Shown piece by piece: positions 5,065 through 7,274 of a stretch of DNA of 7,274 nt. Position numbers and translations under genes: made by a program. Below the pieces are notes generated by a model. It did not search any database. It was not told where the DNA came from and worked only from the letters and a program-made list of their open reading frames with translations. Source of the stretch: Campylobacteraceae bacterium (GTDB taxonomy: Bacteria > Campylobacterota > Campylobacteria > Campylobacterales > Sulfurovaceae); NCBI GenBank assembly GCA_027023145.1, contig JALVWV010000278.1:1-7274 (forward strand). Direction: 5' to 3'. The stretch's first letter is position 1, and the number at the start of each line of letters is the position of its first letter.

Positions 5065-6146
5065 AACACGGTAGGCTGCACCGCACTGTTGTCCACGCCT
5101 CCTTCGGCGTTGATGGTCTGGATCTGTTCCCAGAGGGTGTCGGCGGCCTGGAGGTAGCGGTGGGTGACCGGGTCATCGGGAGCTAGGGTGACGATGGGCA
5201 TGCCCGCATCCCCCCCTTCGCGGACGGTGGGTTCGATGGGGATTTCGGCCAGGACGCGGGTCTCATAAGCGTCGGCGAGATGGTGGGCGGTGCCTTTGCC
5301 GAAGATGGGGTATTCGGTGCCGGTCTCAGGGCAGATGAAGCCGCTCATGTTTTCGACGATCCCGGCGATGGGGATGTTGAGCTGCTGAAACATATCGAGC
5401 GCCCGGACGGTATCATCGAGGGCGACCTTTTGCGGGGTGGTGACGCAGACCCCGGCGGTGATGGGGAGACTTTGTGCCAGCGTGATCTGGGCATCGCCGG
5501 TTCCGGGGGGCATGTCAAAGAGGAGCACATCGATCTCCCCCCATTTGATATCCACGAGCATCTGGTCGATCGCCTGGGTGACCATGGCACCCTTCCAAAG
5601 CAGCGAAGCGTCCCGGGCGATCAGGGAGCCCATCGACATCACTTTGATCCCGTGGGCGGGGATGGGTGTGATGGTGTTGCCCACGAAGACCGGCTCCACG
5701 CCGTCGATCCCCATCATCCGGGGGATGTTGGGACCGTAAACATCGACATCGAGCAGCCCGACACGGATGCCGCGCTGTGCAAGGGCGAGGGCGAGGTTGA
5801 CGGTGGTGGTTGATTTGCCTACGCCTCCTTTGCCGGAGCTGACCATCACGAAGCTTTGGATAGCGGGCAACGCATTGAAGCCGTTGGAGCTGGTTTGTCG
5901 GGGCACGGGCGGGGTGTCGATGGTGAGTGATGCCAAGGGGATACCAGCAATCTCAAGGCGTTTTTTGATCTCAAGTCGGAGTTGCTCGGAAACTTCACGA
6001 GCGGCCGAGGGGATCGAGAGGCTGATAAGGGCTCCGCTATCATTTGATTCGGCACGGGTGACAAAGCCAAACTCCACAATGGTTTTGGGAAATCCGGGGT
6101 AGGGGATTTGAGCGAGGATGTCGATGATAGCTGAGACTGCCGCCAT
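5061..6146 (-). CDS. mrp: Mrp/ApbC-type P-loop ATPase, Fe-S cluster carrier
   Basis: A 361-residue cytosolic protein. It starts at ATG 6146-6144, five bases after an AGGAG site. Residues 1-78 form an MIP18/DUF59-like domain. Residues 95-345 are a Mrp/NBP35 ParA-like ATPase: deviant Walker A SSGKGGVGKST (103-113), LLDVDVYGPNIP (131-142), Walker B LLFDMPPGTGD (208-218), and ENMSGFICPETG (265-276). Family members bind a bridging [4Fe-4S] cluster in a dimer and deliver it to apo-proteins. The cluster ligands are normally a CXXC pair, but here only C272 is present and the second position is T275. The only other cysteine is C234. Length and nucleotide-binding motifs are otherwise standard. The gene ends tail to tail with the toxin gene, overlapping it by 4 bases, and belongs to no operon in the window. 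The family assignment is firm; how it would hold a cluster is open. Confidence 0.96.
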   Translation of the reverse strand: MAAVSAIIDILAQIPYPGFPKTIVEFGFVTRAESNDSGALISLSIPSAAREVSEQLRLEIKKRLEIAGIPLASLTIDTPPVPRQTSSNGFNALPAIQSFVMVSSGKGGVGKSTTTVNLALALAQRGIRVGLLDVDVYGPNIPRMMGIDGVEPVFVGNTITPIPAHGIKVMSMGSLIARDASLLWKGAMVTQAIDQMLVDIKWGEIDVLLFDMPPGTGDAQITLAQSLPITAGVCVTTPQKVALDDTVRALDMFQQLNIPIAGIVENMSGFICPETGTEYPIFGKGTAHHLADAYETRVLAEIPIEPTVREGGDAGMPIVTLAPDDPVTHRYLQAADTLWEQIQTINAEGGVDNSAVQPTVF

Positions 6147-6179
6147 AAGGGCTCCTGATGATTTTTATTATGTTTACGC

Positions 6180-6188
6180 ATTGTACCA
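6180..6188 (-). promoter_or_regulatory. Extended -10 promoter of mrp
   Basis: Read on the minus strand this is TGGTACAAT: TG, one base, then TACAAT, with the -10 at 6185-6180. It lies about 34 bases upstream of the mrp start, leaving a short leader that contains the AGGAG site at 6156-6152. No -35 is visible. Confidence 0.55.
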
Positions 6189-6247
6189 TGAGGTTATTTA
6201 CATTCATTCACACATCGTTGAGAGCCCATTGACAAAAGGGGAATAGA

Positions 6248-6292
6248 CTTTGGTTTCCGGATGGGGGATAAGCCCGCATCCCGGAACCAAAG
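6248..6292. repeat. Long imperfect hairpin upstream of the cytochrome remnant
   Basis: The arms at 6248-6267 and 6273-6292 pair at 18 of 20 positions, counting one G-U, around the 5-base loop ATAAG. The outer eight pairs (CTTTGGTT with AACCAAAG) are perfect; the mismatches are 6258/6282 and 6264/6276. It ends nine bases before the AGGA ribosome binding site (6301-6304) of the cytochrome gene, so it would be in that gene's leader if transcribed. No T-run follows on either strand, so it is not a standard terminator. It may be a leader structure or a small mobile palindrome. Confidence 0.7.
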
Positions 6293-6310
6293 ACACAAAA
6301 AGGACTCAAA

Positions 6311-6578
6311 ATGAAAACCATCATCAAAACCGTCACTATCCTCTCGCTGGCAGCTGCTGGCTTCCTCTACGCTCCAGGCCGCTGAAAAAAGTGGGGAGGA
6401 GCTGTTTCAGGCCAACTGTACTTCGTGCCATGTTACCGTCCATCCCGAGGACGAGTCCAAACTGGTCGCCCCTCCGATCATGGGAGCGGTGTGCCATGTC
6501 AAGGAGAAGTTTGCTACGAAAGATGAAGCAGTTATTACCGCACCAACAAATAGTCTGAATTTTTGGGTATATAGTTAG
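6311..6578 (+). pseudogene. Frameshifted, truncated class I-type cytochrome c
   Basis: The ATG at 6311 has AGGA at 6301-6304. The protein begins with a good Sec signal peptide (MKTIIKTVTILSLAAAGFLYA), but this frame stops at 6383-6385. If one C near 6374-6375 is skipped, the frame continues as QAAEKSGEELFQAN and then CTSCH, a CXXCH heme c attachment site at residues 36-40. After that come APPIMGAVCHVKEKFATKDEAV and a run into unrelated codons ending at TAG 6576-6578. The homology ends at about 6533, roughly 75 residues in, so the C-terminal half with the expected axial methionine is missing. Intact relatives are small periplasmic electron carriers in Campylobacterota. The gene carries two independent lesions, a +1 frameshift in the signal-peptide cleavage region and a 3' truncation. 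The truncation point coincides with the left end of the palindrome at 6532-6589. No working cytochrome is expected. Confidence 0.85.
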
Positions 6579-6589
6579 TGGGGTAATAA
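6532..6589. repeat. 58-bp imperfect palindrome at the cytochrome truncation point
   Basis: The left arm TTATTACCGCACCAAC (6532-6547) and the right arm GTTAGTGGGGTAATAA (6574-6589) are reverse complements at 14 of 16 positions (mismatches 6540/6581 and 6544/6577), with 26 bases between them. The pairing stops abruptly outside both ends. There is no evident target-site duplication and no open frame inside. It may be a miniature inverted-repeat element or the scar of an excised insertion sequence. The loop is too long and the T-run is missing for an intrinsic terminator. Confidence 0.55.
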
Positions 6590-6630
6590 GGTTTAGTTCC
6601 TCGTCCCCATCGTTTGGGGCGGCGGAGATG

Positions 6631-7167
6631 TCAAAAGGGTGTAAAAACCTCTTCAAGCTTAATGCTGCTCTCCAGACACTCAATCGGCAGTTCATCTTCG
6701 CCGCCAAAGGCACCTACATACTTATATTTACCATCAACCAGAATAAATGTATCAATAACTCCATACTCTGCATTGACTAAAAAATACTCTGTAATGCCAC
6801 TTTTTTCATAAAGCTCTTTTTTTACAGTTTTATCTTTCAGAGCCGTTGATGGCGACAATACTTCAAAAATAGCACAAGGTTTCTCCTCTTCACAAAAAAG
6901 CATAACATCGGGCTGCACAACATTTATGGTGTCGTTGATGGTTAACTCCAAATCAAATGGTGCAATTCTCGGCAGACACTTTTGCTTCCCTTTGCTGATG
7001 CTTTTTAAAAAGAAAAAAATACTCCCCACAACATCCTGATGCAAAGCGCTGGCTCCTGCCATCATATGAATATCACCCAAAATAAGCTCTACCCGTTCCT
7101 CGGTAGAATGTGCTATATCCAAGTAATCCTCATAGCTGTAATTTTCTAATACTCTTGCCTCATCCAT
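6631..7167 (-). CDS. Uma2-family (DUF820) PD-(D/E)XK nuclease-like protein
   Basis: A 178-residue cytosolic protein, a normal length for the family. ATG 7167-7165 is the only usable start in this frame, with a GAGG site five bases upstream. Family signatures are in order: RVELILGDIHMMAG (25-38, E27 conserved), ALHQDVVG (41-48), VVQPDVMLF (83-91, the PD motif with D87), CAIFEVLSPST (98-108, with E102), then K112, Y120 and GITEYFLVN (124-132). These map onto the PD-(D/E)XK nuclease fold. Uma2 proteins are usually called endonucleases from structure, but their substrate and role are not established; they occur in many copies in some genomes and are common in accessory DNA. This one stands alone with its own promoter, facing the cytochrome remnant. 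Base composition is more A/T-rich than mrp, which fits horizontal acquisition. The family is firm; the function is open. Confidence 0.9.
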   Translation of the reverse strand: MDEARVLENYSYEDYLDIAHSTEERVELILGDIHMMAGASALHQDVVGSIFFFLKSISKGKQKCLPRIAPFDLELTINDTINVVQPDVMLFCEEEKPCAIFEVLSPSTALKDKTVKKELYEKSGITEYFLVNAEYGVIDTFILVDGKYKYVGAFGGEDELPIECLESSIKLEEVFTPF

Positions 7168-7192
7168 GAAAGCCTCAGTTATTGTTTTTTTA

Positions 7193-7201
7193 ATTGTAGC
7201 A
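7193..7201 (-). promoter_or_regulatory. Extended -10 promoter of the Uma2 gene
   Basis: On the minus strand this reads TGCTACAAT: TG, one base, TACAAT with the -10 at 7198-7193. It is the same design as the mrp promoter and lies about 25 bases upstream of the Uma2 start. TGGCAT 17 bases further upstream (7221-7216) is a weak -35 candidate. Confidence 0.55.
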
Positions 7202-7274
7202 TAAAGTTTATGATAATGCCAGCCATGCTCGGTTGAGATTGCGTTGAGGTTGGTCGGGTAGAATTAGAGCTACC
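7202..7274. other. Right edge, no gene recognised
   Basis: The minus-strand frame of the Uma2 gene stays open up to about 7265 but contains no ATG, GTG or TTG, so it is leader or intergenic DNA. No other coding or structural signal is visible in these 73 bases. Confidence 0.4.

Noticed and set aside
5280..6102. Plus-strand open frames opposite mrp
   Set aside because: The minus-strand frame carries every Mrp motif; the plus-strand products are low-complexity shadows rich in Gly/Asp or Arg/Ser.
6229..6234. Perfect TTGACA as a -35 for the cytochrome gene
   Set aside because: No acceptable -10 lies 16-18 bases downstream; that position falls in the arm of the hairpin.
6532..6589. Integron attC site
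   Set aside because: The inner arm ends (CACCAAC and GTTAGTG) look loosely like attC core sites but do not fit RYYYAAC/GTTRRRY, and no cassette array or integrase is present.
6601..6620. Intrinsic terminator downstream of the Uma2 gene
   Set aside because: Only CCCC (6605-6608) and GGGG (6616-6619) pair around a 7-base loop, and no T-run follows on the minus strand.
6336..6713. Minus-strand 125-codon frame across the cytochrome remnant and the Uma2 3' end
   Set aside because: It overlaps two well-supported genes in other frames and shows no domain or ribosome binding site.

Overview
The window looks like chromosomal DNA of a Campylobacterota (epsilonproteobacterial) organism, most likely a Sulfuricurvum/Sulfurimonas-type sulfur oxidiser. 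This is inferred from three things: the sensor kinase H-box (GEMLQNIAHQWRQP), which is typical of that group; a small cytochrome c remnant of the kind found there; and promoters that look like extended -10 boxes (TGnTATAAT or TGnTACAAT) with no recognisable -35. No rRNA, tRNA, CRISPR array or intact transposase was seen.

Layout. (1) 1-263: the 5' end of an unrecognised gene leaving the window on the minus strand, then a divergent intergenic region with two perfect 8-bp dyads and a strong extended -10. (2) 264-3704: a tightly overlapping plus-strand operon of three genes. They encode a membrane-anchored periplasmic binding protein of the branched-chain amino acid (LivK-like) family, a two-TM sensor histidine kinase, and a response regulator with an unusual winged-helix output. 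This is best read as a three-component sensory system in which the binding protein reports a small ligand to the kinase. (3) 3705-4337: remains of an anaerobic ribonucleotide reductase locus. A middle piece of nrdD carrying a nonsense codon is joined by deletion to what looks like the 3' end of its activase gene nrdG. (4) 4403-5064: a VapBC-like toxin-antitoxin pair with its own promoter; the PIN toxin is split by a one-base frameshift. (5) 5061-6146, minus strand: an intact Mrp/ApbC-type P-loop ATPase for Fe-S cluster handling, lacking the second cysteine of the usual CXXC. (6) 6248-6589: a long hairpin, a frameshifted and truncated cytochrome c gene, and a 58-bp imperfect palindrome exactly where the cytochrome homology stops. 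(7) 6631-7167, minus strand: a Uma2-family (DUF820) PD-(D/E)XK protein with its own promoter.

The sensory operon and mrp look functional. The stretches between and after them (3705-5064 and 6248-6589) are a small graveyard of three or four broken genes mixed with typically mobile or accessory genes (toxin-antitoxin, Uma2), which suggests repeated insertion and deletion at this locus. The most interesting system is the binding protein-kinase-regulator operon with its palindromic upstream region.
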